Source: Chamaesiphon minutus PCC 6605 (GTDB lineage: Bacteria > Cyanobacteriota > Cyanobacteriia > Cyanobacteriales > Chamaesiphonaceae). Taken from it: 64,000 nucleotides of DNA. Each line of letters begins with the position of its first letter. Position 1 is the first letter of the stretch. The notes under the pieces are model-generated. The model saw only the letters and a list, made by a program, of their open reading frames with translations. It made no database searches and was not told where the DNA came from. The stretch lies in the NCBI RefSeq assembly GCF_000317145.1, contig NC_019697.1, forward strand, positions 5,817,889 through 5,881,888, in the 5' to 3' direction. Shown piece by piece: positions 1 through 9,288 of this stretch. Position numbers and translations under genes: made by a program.

Positions 1-21
1 TTTTATGAGTATATGGGTTTT

Positions 22-37
22 GGAACGCTTGCGTTCC
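22..37. repeat. 16-bp perfect palindrome
   Basis: GGAACGCTTGCGTTCC is a perfect palindrome. Related palindromes with an ACGC...GCGT core occur at 7236-7249, 26294-26309 and 40327-40342, mostly beside heptamer repeats. It has no T-run, so it is not an obvious terminator. Confidence 0.6.
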
Positions 38-60
38 TTAAGTTTTGCTCAGATTCAGAG

Positions 61-118
61 CCTAAGACCTAAAGCCTAAAGCCTAAAGCCTAATCCCTAA
101 AGCCTCATCCCTAACCCC
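61..118. repeat. CCTAAAG heptamer tandem repeat
   Basis: Tandem degenerate copies of CCTAAAG/CCTAATC lie upstream of tkt. Such 7-bp tandem arrays are the STRR class described in cyanobacteria. The same unit recurs, in both orientations, in at least eight other spacers of this window. The remaining sequence up to 318 shows no gene and presumably holds the tkt promoter. Confidence 0.8.
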
Positions 119-318
119 TTGCTCATCCATCCACCAAATGGGATGATGGTTAGAAATTGTTAAGATCGATGCAGATCTTTTGGCGAATTTCCAGTTGTGG
201 CATAAAAATATTGTGCCGATCGTCCCCCGGAAAATTGTAAACTAGATAATCGGCCCACACTTGTCTAGCAGCAATAAGCAAATCTTCCCACTAGTCATTA
301 GTTTAATTAATATATATC

Positions 319-2331
319 ATGCCTGTAACCGCTCAATCTTTAGACCAACTTGCTATTAATTCAATTCGTTTTCTCGCTGTAGATGCGATCGAGAAAGCAA
401 AATCCGGTCACCCAGGTTTACCGATGGGTGCGGCTCCGATGGCATATGTACTGTGGCAAAATTTCATGCGGTACAACCCCAAGAACCCCCAATGGTTCAA
501 CCGCGATCGGTTCGTACTCTCTGCTGGACACGGTTCGATGCTGCAATATGCCCTGTTGCACCTAACTGGCTACGATAGCGTCAGTATCGAAGATATCAAG
601 AACTTCCGTCAGTGGGGTTCGAGCACTCCCGGACACCCCGAAAACTTTGAGACTGCGGGTATTGAAGTAACCACTGGCCCGCTCGGACAAGGGATTGCAA
701 ATGGTGTCGGCTTGGCTTTAGCTGAAGCGCACCTAGCGGCTAAATATAACAAACCCGATGCCACCATCGTCGATCATTACACTTACGTCATCGTCGGCGA
801 TGGTTGTAATATGGAAGGCATTTCCGGCGAAGCCGCTTCGATCGCGGGTCACTGGGGCTTAGGTAAGCTAATTGTCTTGTATGATGACAACCACATCTCG
901 ATCGATGGTTCGACCGATGTTGCCTTTACTGAAGATGTCTCCAAGCGATTTGAAGCTTACGGGTGGCACACCATCCACGTTGAAGATGGTAACACTGACT
1001 TAGCCGCGATTTCGGCAGCTCTAGAAGAAGCTAAGAAAGTCACCGACAAACCCACGATGATCAAAGTCACCACGATCATCGGTTACGGCTCCCCCAACAA
1101 ATGCAACACAGCAGGCATCCACGGTGCGGCTCTCGGTGGTGATGAAGTCAAACTCACCCGCGAGAATCTCGGCTGGGAATACGCTCCGTTTGAATTACCC
1201 GCCGATGCCGTCGCTCACATGCGCGAAGCAATCGATCGCGGTGCCAAATATGAAGGCGAATGGGAAGCAACTCTAGCTACCTACAAATCCAAATATCCTC
1301 AAGAAGCTGCCGAATTTGAAGGCTTGCTCACTCGCCAACTCCCTGCTGGTTGGGATAGCGTCTTGCCTACCTATACCCCCGAAGATAAACCAGTCGCTTC
1401 GCGCAAACACTCGGAAATTTGCCTCAACAAACTCGCTCCCGTTTTACACGGCTTAATCGGCGGTTCGGCTGACTTAACCCACTCCAACCTCACCGAAATC
1501 AAAGGTTCTGGCGATTTCCAAAAAGACGCATACCAAAATCGTAACGTCCACTTCGGCGTGCGCGAACATGCCATGGGTGCGATCTGTAACGGGATGGCTC
1601 TCCACAACTCCGGTTTGATTCCTTACGGTGCGACCTTCTTAATCTTCACCGACTACATGCGCGCCGCGATTCGCCTCTCCGCATTGTCTCAAGTCGGTAC
1701 ATTGTGGGTAATGACTCACGATTCGATCGGTCAAGGTGAAGATGGCCCCACGCACCAACCGATCGAAACGATCGCCTCCTTGCGCGCTATCCCCAACCTC
1801 ACCGTCATTCGTCCCGCCGATGGTAACGAAACCTCTGGCGCGTACAAAGTTGCGATCGAGAAAGCCAGCCAACAAGCTCCCACCCTCCTCGCATTATCCC
1901 GTCAAAATCTACCTAACTTAGCCGGAACTTCGATCGAAGGTGTAACTAAAGGTGCTTACACGATTGTCGATTCCCAAGGTACTCCCGATATCATTTTGAT
2001 CGGAACGGGTTCCGAAGTCAGCTTGTGCGTCTCTGCGGCTGAAAAACTCACCGCTGAAGGCAAAAAAGTCCGCGTTGTCTCCATGCCTTCGTGGGAGTTA
2101 TTCGACGCTCAAGATGCCGCTTACCAAGAATCTGTCTTACCTAAGGCAGTTACCAAACGCGTCGCTGTCGAAGCTGCTTGCAGCATGGGTTGGCACCGTT
2201 TCGTCGGTATGGATGGCGGTTTAGTCACAGTCGATCGTTTTGGTGCTTCGGCTCCAGGTGGCGTAGTGATGGAGAAATATGGTTTCACAGTCGATAACGT
2301 CGTTGCTACAGCCAAGAAAGTTTTAGGTTAA
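319..2331 (+). CDS. tkt: Transketolase
   Basis: A cytosolic thiamine-diphosphate enzyme that transfers two-carbon ketol units in the Calvin cycle and the pentose phosphate pathway. The 670-residue length is normal for the family. Visible marks are the N-terminal SGHPGLPMG segment (His31), LSAGHGS (His71), and the ThDP/Mg motif GDGCNMEG near residues 159-166. A pyrimidine-binding domain (about 350-530, containing FGVREHAMG) and a C-terminal domain follow. It stands alone on the plus strand and is followed by a terminator hairpin at 2355. In a cyanobacterium it would serve both CO2 fixation and dark sugar catabolism. The assignment is secure. Confidence 0.97.
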   Translation: MPVTAQSLDQLAINSIRFLAVDAIEKAKSGHPGLPMGAAPMAYVLWQNFMRYNPKNPQWFNRDRFVLSAGHGSMLQYALLHLTGYDSVSIEDIKNFRQWGSSTPGHPENFETAGIEVTTGPLGQGIANGVGLALAEAHLAAKYNKPDATIVDHYTYVIVGDGCNMEGISGEAASIAGHWGLGKLIVLYDDNHISIDGSTDVAFTEDVSKRFEAYGWHTIHVEDGNTDLAAISAALEEAKKVTDKPTMIKVTTIIGYGSPNKCNTAGIHGAALGGDEVKLTRENLGWEYAPFELPADAVAHMREAIDRGAKYEGEWEATLATYKSKYPQEAAEFEGLLTRQLPAGWDSVLPTYTPEDKPVASRKHSEICLNKLAPVLHGLIGGSADLTHSNLTEIKGSGDFQKDAYQNRNVHFGVREHAMGAICNGMALHNSGLIPYGATFLIFTDYMRAAIRLSALSQVGTLWVMTHDSIGQGEDGPTHQPIETIASLRAIPNLTVIRPADGNETSGAYKVAIEKASQQAPTLLALSRQNLPNLAGTSIEGVTKGAYTIVDSQGTPDIILIGTGSEVSLCVSAAEKLTAEGKKVRVVSMPSWELFDAQDAAYQESVLPKAVTKRVAVEAACSMGWHRFVGMDGGLVTVDRFGASAPGGVVMEKYGFTVDNVVATAKKVLG

Positions 2332-2354
2332 TTAAAACTTGAATTTTGAGATAG

Positions 2355-2379
2355 AGGTGGGATAATTCCCACCTTTTTC
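2355..2379 (+). terminator. Rho-independent terminator of tkt
   Basis: An 8-bp stem AGGTGGGA/TCCCACCT with a 4-nt loop is followed directly by TTTTC, 24 nt after the tkt stop codon. Confidence 0.85.
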
Positions 2380-2524
2380 TATAGTGACATTACCTCACGC
2401 GGTGGCATAGAAAAAATCAGGAAATGGTTACTATCTGCTCGATAAATAAATGAACCTATCTATCTACATCACCAGAATAATTAGATTAATTGAAAGTGAC
2501 CTAAGCGATCTATCGACTTAGAGA

Positions 2525-2671
2525 TTACCGGATCTCATTTTGTAGGGAACGGATAAACTCTCGAATAATGTCAGTTTTCGTTCTTTGAGTTTTCTCTGAA
2601 AAGGCTTCAAGGATTTCGATATCTTGCTTGAGCAACTTGACATTCAACTGTCTTGGAGATTTTGTACGCAC
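2525..2671 (-). CDS. Small ribbon-helix-helix (CopG/Arc-type) protein
   Basis: A 48-residue reading frame on the minus strand with a GTG start. Its translation shows the ribbon-helix-helix layout: a short basic beta strand (RQLNVKLLKQDIE), helix 1 (ILEAFSEKT), a turn, then a helix 2 of the form RTKTDIIREFIRSL. This spacing is typical of CopG-like DNA-binding proteins and of type II antitoxins. The GTG has no clear Shine-Dalgarno sequence. The frame stays open upstream without an ATG, so the start is uncertain. It lies downstream of the unknown gene at 2852-3112 on the same strand, but a toxin-antitoxin pairing is not shown. Confidence 0.6.
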   Translation of the reverse strand: MRTKSPRQLNVKLLKQDIEILEAFSEKTQRTKTDIIREFIRSLQNEIR

Positions 2672-2851
2672 GAATAATAAGTGAATTGGATGTATGAATG
2701 TTGAATTTTTAGTGCTTTGGCGGATGACAAGATAAATATTTTGTGACTATTGTTCGGGATGAGATTGCTAATAAGATTCGATCGAGATTCAAACCAAATA
2801 TTGGCTCGCTCTTTATATTACGCGATCGCTTCGCTTCCTCATCAGCTAAAT

Positions 2852-3112
2852 TTACCTAACTAAAGCCCCAATTACCAAGCTCATGATGATTTGATGCTGA
2901 ATGGGGGTATCATCTGATATTTCACTAATTATGCCATCTACGCAAGCATATTTTGCTTCGCGGATAATTTTTTCTATTCTGTATTTTCGATCGTGATATT
3001 TAAAGTAATCGTCAATTTTCCAAGGGTATAAAACTGAAGTGCTTATTTCTACAGTTACCTTAGATATTGTATTCGTTCGATGTCTTATCATTATTACCAC
3101 CATTAAAAACAA
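2852..3112 (-). CDS. Hypothetical protein, 86 aa
   Basis: I do not recognise a family. The translation looks protein-like: a beta-rich N-terminal part (KVTVEISTSVLYPWKIDD), a basic tyrosine-rich middle and a hydrophobic C-terminal end. The start could be the first Met or an internal Met eight codons later (MIRHR). It is about 180 bp upstream of the ribbon-helix-helix frame on the same strand. The local DNA is more AT-rich than tkt or nnr. Confidence 0.4.
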   Translation of the reverse strand: MFLMVVIMIRHRTNTISKVTVEISTSVLYPWKIDDYFKYHDRKYRIEKIIREAKYACVDGIISEISDDTPIQHQIIMSLVIGALVR

Positions 3113-3796
3113 TTTAAATTATAAGCATCTTTACTGGCAATTAGCGCGATCGGAAGACTAAATAATTGAGACTTGCCGCTCTGACTATTAATAAATTGGC
3201 TGAGTCCTCGGAAATATTAATGTTCTAAGCCATTGAATACTTTTTTTGTTAATCTGAAAATTAGTTAGTCCGCGTAGGCGATGCGTAAATCGCAGCTTGT
3301 AGTGCGATTTCAATCGTCAGCGGTTGTTACCCAACAAGTATTGCTATACCATTAATCTGTTTGTAACTAATAAGCTGTTGACTCACATAAATAAATTAGC
3401 TTACATAATACTTCAAGCAGTAACTATTTAGTGTGCTTATAATTAGTATTTTTTATATCTCAAACCATAACTGAAGCAAGATGGTGATTTTGTTGTCAAC
3501 GCTACTATTTACTATGCAGTATGCATAATCTGCATCTATTAGTTTCGATATGTGCAAAAAATTTCCAGAATTGGTAGATAGAATACAAATTTAGTTAGAA
3601 TCATACCGCTCGCTAAATCTCGATCGTCTCGATTGGGGTTGAGATTATCGATCGAAATAGCCAAAACTCATTGATTTGGTTGTAAAATCGCTCTTGAGAT
3701 GGTAGCCGTTTGCCAATTCCCTAATTCGGTACTATAGCTGCGATCGAGTGCTGACAAGTTACTGTCAATATCGGCAACTTTAGCCCGATATTATGA
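3113..3796. other. 684-bp spacer, no gene seen
   Basis: AT-rich intergenic DNA with several in-frame stops on both strands. I see no tRNA, no strong hairpin with a T-run and no repeat array. It lies beyond the 3' end of the nnr gene and the 5' end of the 86-aa gene. Confidence 0.5.
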
Positions 3797-5368
3797 TTAG
3801 ATATCGCAGTCTAAATTATTTGAATCGGTGCTGATTACTGTATTTAAATAGTGAATCAAAGTCAGCGGATCGACTCCCAATTCAGAGCGTTCTGTAGCTG
3901 CTAAAATTGCAGCTTGAGAGTGCCACCAAGCAGCAGTTGCAACAACTTCAGCAATATCTAGATCTGCCCGTCGATCTGTCGCAATTAAACCGCCAATTAG
4001 TCCAGTCAAAATATCGCCACTTCCACCTCTCGCTAAAGCTGGAGTACTATCAGGAATGACGATCGATCGACCATTGTGGGCGATAACAGTTCGCGCTCCT
4101 TTGACTAAAATAACTGCACCGCTAGCTTGCGTGGCGGCACTAGCAGCACCGAGTTTATTAGTTGTGGGAATCTTGGTAAATAGCCGTTTAAATTCACCGA
4201 TATGAGGCGTTAGAATTGTCGGCTGGCTGCGGTTAGATAAGGAGATTTCCGTGCCGAGTTTGGCAATAATATTCAGAGCATCGGCATCTAGCACGATCGG
4301 ACAATTTGCCGCTAAAATTTGTTTGACTACTTTCGATGGTCGCTCGGTTAAACCACAACCGCAAGCGATCGCTTGATATTTATTAAAATCTAGTTCTGGT
4401 AGCGATTTAATCGTTCCGGCTTCTGTTTCTGGGCAACCAATAATTAGAGCTTCTGGTAAATAGTTTAATAATACTGGCTTGAGTGAAGCGGGAACGGCGA
4501 TCGATAGCATCCCGATGCCAGTTGCTCTAGCTCCCAAGCTCGATAAAATTGCGGCTCCACTATACTGTGCCGAACCGACGACTAACAATAAATGTCCTTC
4601 ATGATATTTGTGGGTAATTGACGATCGCGGCAGTGGTAAATTAGAGATCGCCCGATCGGCAGTCATCCGCGTTATCGTCGGCTGTTTGCCTAAGATCTGC
4701 TGGATATCTGCAAGCGGGATATCGAAATCAATTAATTCAGCTCTACCTAAATATGCGATCGCCTGTTCGTGAATAAAAGCTAATTTCCAGATTCCCAAAC
4801 ACAGAGTTACCGTCGCTTTAATAGCAATGCCTAAAACACACCCAGTATCAGCCTGAATGCCAGAAGGTAAATCGATACTGACAACAGGTATCTGCGATTT
4901 ATTAACCAACTCGATCGCTTCAAAGAGATTGCCGCTAATTTCGCGGTTCAAACCAAAACCAAATAAGCCATCAATAATGACATCACAATCGGTCAGATCT
5001 TTGACATTATCGACAATCCTTACACCCAAACTCGAAACATAACAATAGTGTTGATTTGTTAATTCGCTTAATTGCTCCGACGGCACATAGATCGCAATCT
5101 CATAGCCCCGAACATATAACTCGCGGGCAACCACAAGCGCATCGCCACCATTATGACCCATCCCTACCAAAATACCCACTCGTTGATGAGTAGTGCGCGG
5201 GTAAAGAATTTGAAATCGCCGCGCAATTAAACCGCCGACTTTTTCCATTAGTGCCGCCACAGGCATCCCAGCGGCAAATATCTTGCTTTCGATTTGCTGC
5301 ATCTGTTCGGTAGAAACCAGGAATCGAGCTAATAATCGATCGCGATCGCGCATTGTTTCTGGCATCAT
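3797..5368 (-). CDS. nnr: Bifunctional NAD(P)H-hydrate epimerase / ADP-dependent dehydratase
   Basis: Repairs hydrated NADH and NADPH. The N-terminal YjeF_N domain (about 1-220) epimerises R-NAD(P)HX and the C-terminal ribokinase-like domain (about 235-515) dehydrates S-NAD(P)HX with ADP. Evidence is the glycine motif GMGHNGGDA (residues 70-78) in the first domain. The second has LTPHIGEFKRLF, a VLDADALNII strand and the nucleotide-binding ARGGSGDILTG near the C terminus. The 523-residue length fits the fused bacterial form. It may share a direction with the cmk-panC-prs block upstream, but a 190-bp low-complexity spacer separates them. Confidence 0.95.
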   Translation of the reverse strand: MMPETMRDRDRLLARFLVSTEQMQQIESKIFAAGMPVAALMEKVGGLIARRFQILYPRTTHQRVGILVGMGHNGGDALVVARELYVRGYEIAIYVPSEQLSELTNQHYCYVSSLGVRIVDNVKDLTDCDVIIDGLFGFGLNREISGNLFEAIELVNKSQIPVVSIDLPSGIQADTGCVLGIAIKATVTLCLGIWKLAFIHEQAIAYLGRAELIDFDIPLADIQQILGKQPTITRMTADRAISNLPLPRSSITHKYHEGHLLLVVGSAQYSGAAILSSLGARATGIGMLSIAVPASLKPVLLNYLPEALIIGCPETEAGTIKSLPELDFNKYQAIACGCGLTERPSKVVKQILAANCPIVLDADALNIIAKLGTEISLSNRSQPTILTPHIGEFKRLFTKIPTTNKLGAASAATQASGAVILVKGARTVIAHNGRSIVIPDSTPALARGGSGDILTGLIGGLIATDRRADLDIAEVVATAAWWHSQAAILAATERSELGVDPLTLIHYLNTVISTDSNNLDCDI

Positions 5369-5425
5369 CGCATCCTCTTTTGGTTTTTAAAAACGATCTG
5401 CGGTCGTATTAATTAGCGTAACGCG

Positions 5426-5545
5426 ATGGAGGGGGAGGGGGAGAGGGGGAGACGGGGAGACTGGGAGACGGGGAGAGGGGGAGACGGGGAGACTGGGTGG
5501 ATAGGTAGCAACAACCCAATCCGCAATCCGCAATCCGCAATCCAA
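5426..5545. repeat. G-rich minisatellite and CCGCAAT repeat
   Basis: A purine-rich tract of degenerate GGGGAGACT/GGGGAGAGG units (5426-5502) is followed by tandem CCGCAAT units (5518-5543). It fills the spacer between nnr and cmk. Confidence 0.8.
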
Positions 5546-5557
5546 AATCCTCTAAAT

Positions 5558-6229
5558 CTAGGTGCTAGTTGCCTCACGGTACATGTTGACAATTCGATCG
5601 ACTACTTCATCGATGCTGAGATTATCGGTAACTATTTCTACGGCATCGGCTGCTTTTTTGAGTGGGGCAATTTCGCGGGTACTGTCGATGCGATCTCGTT
5701 CGGCGATTGAGTGCTCCAATTCTACCAAACTCACCTCACCTTGACCCCGATCGATTAGATCCTGTTGGCGGCGTCTGGCGCGTTCGGGTACCGATGCAGT
5801 CAGAAAAATCTTGACTTTGGCATTTGGAAAGACATGAGTACACATATCTCGCCCTTCCGCGACGATACCACCATTAGCACCGATTGCTTGTTGTTGGGTG
5901 ACTAATGCGGCTCTGACTACGCCTAGAGCGGCAATTGCCGAGACTTTGCCCGTGACTGCTGGCATCCTGATCGCCTCTGTGACATCGATGTCGTTAACGA
6001 CCACTCGATCGCCAGTCAAGACGATCTTGGCCTCCTGCACCAAGCGGGCAATACTTAGCTCGTCATCTAGGGCTAAATTGGCCTCTAACACCAGCCAAGC
6101 GATCGCGCGGTACATTGCACCCGTATCCAAAAATAACAGCCCTAAACGGGCGGCTACGAGTTTGGTAACAGTAGATTTGCCTGCCCCTGCGGGGCCGTCA
6201 ATGGCGATGATGGGAAGGGGGGAGAGCAT
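5558..6229 (-). CDS. cmk: Cytidylate kinase
   Basis: Phosphorylates CMP and dCMP to the diphosphates. The Walker A motif GPAGAGKST is at residues 12-20, followed by LDTGAMYRAIAW, the CMP-site segment GRDMCTHVFP and the lid RARRRQQDL. The 223-residue length is right for a free-standing enzyme. In most cyanobacteria this domain is the C-terminal half of a PanC-Cmk fusion. Here it has its own ATG and is separated from panC by a panC stop codon and 105 bp of tandem repeat. No Shine-Dalgarno sequence is visible, so expression may depend on panC transcription. Confidence 0.95.
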   Translation of the reverse strand: MLSPLPIIAIDGPAGAGKSTVTKLVAARLGLLFLDTGAMYRAIAWLVLEANLALDDELSIARLVQEAKIVLTGDRVVVNDIDVTEAIRMPAVTGKVSAIAALGVVRAALVTQQQAIGANGGIVAEGRDMCTHVFPNAKVKIFLTASVPERARRRQQDLIDRGQGEVSLVELEHSIAERDRIDSTREIAPLKKAADAVEIVTDNLSIDEVVDRIVNMYREATST

Positions 6230-6334
6230 GAGGGTGGATGGGTGGATGGGTAGATGGGTGGATGGGGATGGGTGGAACTGCGCGCCACAAGGCTTCTATT
6301 CACTATCCACTATCCACTATCCACTACCCTCTAC
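6230..6334. repeat. Repeat spacer between panC and cmk
   Basis: Tandem GGTGGATGG-type units (6231-6270) and CACTATC heptamers (6299-6326) make up nearly the whole spacer that separates the two genes. Confidence 0.85.
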
Positions 6335-7189
6335 CTAAACAGCAGGCAAAATGCCAATATTATCAATCAAGCGGGTATTTTCGATGCGTCCAGCAATCGC
6401 GATTAAAGCTGGTTTATCTAGGGTGTCGATCGATTGTAAAGTGTGCGGATCGACAATTTCTAGGTATTCGAGGTGAAATTCGGGGACGGTATTTAGTTCG
6501 GTTTGAGCGGCTGTGAGGAGTTTGTGGGGGTCGGTTTCGCCGTTTTGGGCTAATTTTTGGGCTTGGTTGAGGCTGCGGTAGATTACGGCTGCTTGCGAGC
6601 GTCCGGTGGGCGATAGATATTGATTGCGAGAGCTATGTGCCAAGCCAGAATTGGCACGTAAGGTAGGGCAACCGATAATGCTGACAGGGAGATTGAGATC
6701 GGTGACGATGCGGCGGATAATGGCTAGTTGCTGGGCATCTTTCTCACCAAAATAGGCGCGATCGGGTTGGACGATGTTGAGTAGTTTAGCAACGATCGTG
6801 GCGACACCTTGAAAGTGTCCGGTGCGGGTGTTACCACAGAGCCGATTTACCATCGATGCTGGGGGGACGACTTGAGTGAGTGTATCCCTAATGCCCATAC
6901 TTTCGACAGTGGGGACGAATAATAAATCTACACCTGCGGCTTCGCAAATGACGCGATCGATTTCGAGCTGACGCGGATATCGATCGAGATCTTCATCTGC
7001 TGCAAATTGTAAGGGATTGACAAAAATACTGACAATTACGACTGTATTTTCCGATCTGGCACGTTCGATCAAACTCTGATGTCCCACATGTAACGCTCCC
7101 ATCGTTGGTACAAAGCCAATTGATTGAGAGCGATGGGACTGGAGGTAACGATCTAGTTCGTTGGGAGTAGTGAGGAGCGGCAGATTCAT
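6335..7189 (-). CDS. panC: Pantoate--beta-alanine ligase (pantothenate synthetase)
   Basis: Joins pantoate and beta-alanine with ATP to give pantothenate, the coenzyme A precursor. Evidence is the HIGH-type ATP site in PTMGALHVGHQSL, the segment SIFVNPLQF, FGEKDAQQL, and SSRNQYLSP near residue 190. I place the start at the ATG before NLPLLTTPNEL (7189). A longer frame begins at 7243, but its first 18 residues (HYPLSTIHYPLS-like) are translated heptamer repeat. This gives 284 residues, right for PanC alone. It ends at TAG with no cytidylate kinase domain attached, unlike the usual cyanobacterial fusion. Confidence 0.93.
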   Translation of the reverse strand: MNLPLLTTPNELDRYLQSHRSQSIGFVPTMGALHVGHQSLIERARSENTVVIVSIFVNPLQFAADEDLDRYPRQLEIDRVICEAAGVDLLFVPTVESMGIRDTLTQVVPPASMVNRLCGNTRTGHFQGVATIVAKLLNIVQPDRAYFGEKDAQQLAIIRRIVTDLNLPVSIIGCPTLRANSGLAHSSRNQYLSPTGRSQAAVIYRSLNQAQKLAQNGETDPHKLLTAAQTELNTVPEFHLEYLEIVDPHTLQSIDTLDKPALIAIAGRIENTRLIDNIGILPAV

Positions 7190-7300
7190 TAGAGATAGTG
7201 GATAGTGAATAGTGGATAGTGGATAGTGAATTTTTGAACGCAAGCGTTCCCCAGTCTCCTCGTCTCCTCGTCTCCTCGTCTCCCAGTCCCACTCTACCCT
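7190..7300. repeat. Heptamer and octamer repeats upstream of panC
   Basis: ATAGTGG heptamers (7193-7228), a palindrome at 7236-7249 and CGTCTCCT octamers (7255-7285) occupy the spacer between prs and panC. Reading the heptamers in frame gives the spurious N-terminal extension of panC. Confidence 0.85.
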
Positions 7301-8290
7301 CTAGCGAAACATGCTGCTAACTGAATTATCTTCATGCACCCGCCAGATGGCTTCGCCCAATAAATTGGCGACAGAGAGCACTTTGAGCTGGGGAAATGGC
7401 TGCTTGACTGGCGGTAGCGTATCGGTGACGATAACTTCTTCAAATACGCCGCTGGAGAGCCGTTCGATCGCAGGTGGCGAAAATACCGCATGGATCGCAC
7501 AAGCATAAACTTGACGCGCACCCTGTTGGCGCAAAATTTTTGCACCTTCGGTAATCGTCCCACCCGTATCGATCATGTCATCGACGAGAATCGCCGTTTT
7601 GCCAGCAACGTCACCGATGACATTCATCACTTCCGCGACATTATGCGCCTGACGCCGTTTGTCGATGATGGCTAGTGGGGCATCGTTGAGTTTTTTGGCA
7701 AATGCACGCGCACGCGCGACCCCGCCGACATCTGGCGATACGACGACAACATCTGGCAGATTTTTGGCAAGCAGATAATCGATAATTACTGGCGAACCGT
7801 AAATATGATCCAGCGGAATATCAAAGTAGCCTTGGATCTGAGCGGAATGGAGATCCATCGCCAAGACGCGATCGGCACCAGCCATAGTAATCTGATTGGC
7901 AACTAATTTTGCTGTAATCGATTCGCGTCCGGCAGTTTTGCGATCGGCACGAGCATAGCCATAATAGGGCAGCACCGCCGTAATCTGTCGCGCCGATGCC
8001 CGCCGACAAGCGTCGATCAGGATGAATAATTCCATCAAGTTATCGTTCACTGGATGGCAAGTCGGTTGAATTAAATAAACGTCACAACCACGAATAGATT
8101 CTTGGATCTGAACGTAAATTTCTCCATCTGCAAATCGTTTTCGCATCATCGGGCCGAGATCTAACCCTAAATAACGAGCGATTTCTTTGGCTAGGGGCAC
8201 GTTAGCATTGCCAGAAAACAGTCGAAGACGGCTGTTATCATTACTAATCGATGGGATTGTCGGAAGCGTCAAGGTAGCAGACCGGATCAC
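7301..8290 (-). CDS. prs: Ribose-phosphate pyrophosphokinase
   Basis: Makes PRPP from ribose 5-phosphate and ATP for purine, pyrimidine, histidine and tryptophan synthesis. Motifs seen are RLFSGNANVPLAKEIA at the N terminus, KRFADGEIYVQIQESI, YYGYARADRK, the ATP/Mg site MDLHSAQIQGYFD, and the PRPP loop VDDMIDTGGT near residue 235. The start is GTG at 8290, because an in-frame TGA lies a few codons upstream and no ATG is available. The 329-residue length is normal. The first codons and the upstream region are repeated in decayed form at 8445-8707, so prs appears to have acquired a duplicated promoter region. Confidence 0.95.
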   Translation of the reverse strand: MIRSATLTLPTIPSISNDNSRLRLFSGNANVPLAKEIARYLGLDLGPMMRKRFADGEIYVQIQESIRGCDVYLIQPTCHPVNDNLMELFILIDACRRASARQITAVLPYYGYARADRKTAGRESITAKLVANQITMAGADRVLAMDLHSAQIQGYFDIPLDHIYGSPVIIDYLLAKNLPDVVVVSPDVGGVARARAFAKKLNDAPLAIIDKRRQAHNVAEVMNVIGDVAGKTAILVDDMIDTGGTITEGAKILRQQGARQVYACAIHAVFSPPAIERLSSGVFEEVIVTDTLPPVKQPFPQLKVLSVANLLGEAIWRVHEDNSVSSMFR

Positions 8291-8707
8291 AGCAGACCCT
8301 CAATAAGTTCTATATTTTGCAAGGCAATTCTAACACTCTGATTCACCACTCGTCTCTTTCGACCGAAAAAAAAATGATTTCGACTAAATTTTGGTAAAGT
8401 ACATACCACAAAAATTAACCATGTCGTTTTAGGTGCCGATTGGGACGAGCGATTTCTCTCGATCGCGGTACATTAGCGTTGCCACAATACAATCGCAGGT
8501 GGCTGCAATCGTTACTAATCGATGGGATTGTCGGCAGCGTCAAGGTAGCAGACCGATCGCCGTAGACCCTCAATAAGTTCTAAATTTTGCAAGGCAATCC
8601 TAACACTCTGATTCACAACTCGTCTCTTTCGACCAAAAAAAAATGATTTCGACTAATTTTGGTAAAGTATTTGACAAAAAAATTAACGATGTCATTTTAT
8701 GTTGCGA
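8174..8707 (-). repeat. Diverged tandem duplication of the prs 5' end and upstream region
   Basis: Two direct copies about 263 bp long lie at an offset of 271 bp: 8174-8436 (inside and upstream of prs) and 8445-8707. Shared blocks include ACGAGCGATTTCT, ATCGATGGGATTGTCGG, AGCGTCAAGGTAGCAGACC, AGACCCTCAATAAGTTCTA and TTTTGCAAGGCAAT. The outer copy has lost the reading frame by small indels, so it is a prs fragment. No other gene is convincing between 8291 and 8899. Confidence 0.85.
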
Positions 8708-8899
8708 TCGATGTCTATTCGAGTAACGATCGAGCCACAAGGCTCTAGTAGCAGCTAAAATCGGCATTAGTCGATCGGTCCCACTCAATTGTGTGGAAAC
8801 CTCTACATTTAGTAGATTGTCTTTCGAGAGGGGGAAGATACAATAGAAACCAGGTTGCTTCGATAGAGCGCACATAATTTACCGTACATAGCCAAGATT

Positions 8900-9142
8900 A
8901 TGACCAATACTCAAGAAACGCAGATGACACTAGAAGACCGGATCGAGCAAGCACGGGAAGCTGCTCATCAGGCTGGCGAAAAGTTTGGTAAAACTTCTCC
9001 TGAATTTGCTGTAGCGATGGAAATTTTAGAAGAACTACATCAAGAATCGGGACACCAACGTAGCGCGCAGCCTAAAAATTCCCTCGAACGCTTTTGTTCG
9101 GACAATCCAGAGTCTCCAGAGTGTTTGCTCTACGATACCTAA
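8900..9142 (+). CDS. cp12: CP12 Calvin-cycle regulator
   Basis: CP12 is a small, largely disordered protein that ties GAPDH and phosphoribulokinase into an inactive complex in the dark. The 80-residue product ends with the canonical C-terminal element SLERFCSDNPESPECLLYD, with Cys66 and Cys75 forming the redox loop that binds GAPDH. The N-terminal cysteine pair of plant CP12 is absent. The AWD_VEEL core is degenerate: VAMEILEELHQESGHQR keeps the EEL but not the Trp. The gene stands alone, divergent from prs. The family call is firm. How strongly it binds PRK is open. Confidence 0.93.
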   Translation: MTNTQETQMTLEDRIEQAREAAHQAGEKFGKTSPEFAVAMEILEELHQESGHQRSAQPKNSLERFCSDNPESPECLLYDT

Positions 9143-9288
9143 ATTCTCTCAAACTCAAGTTCTGACACCAGTTTGACAGATGGATAGAGCTTTGTAGATG
9201 ATTTTAAATCTTAGTCGCACTCCCCGATGGGTTCGCTCGATGGCAAGTAATACCAATTACTTGCCATTATCATTTGGAGCTGTCAGTT

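Noticed and set aside
1371-1875. Antisense open frames inside transketolase
   Set aside because: They mirror the codon pattern of tkt and have no independent start signals or domains.
8600-8875. 91-codon minus-strand open frame upstream of cp12
   Set aside because: It lies largely in the decayed prs duplicate, has no family resemblance and changes character across the repeat border.
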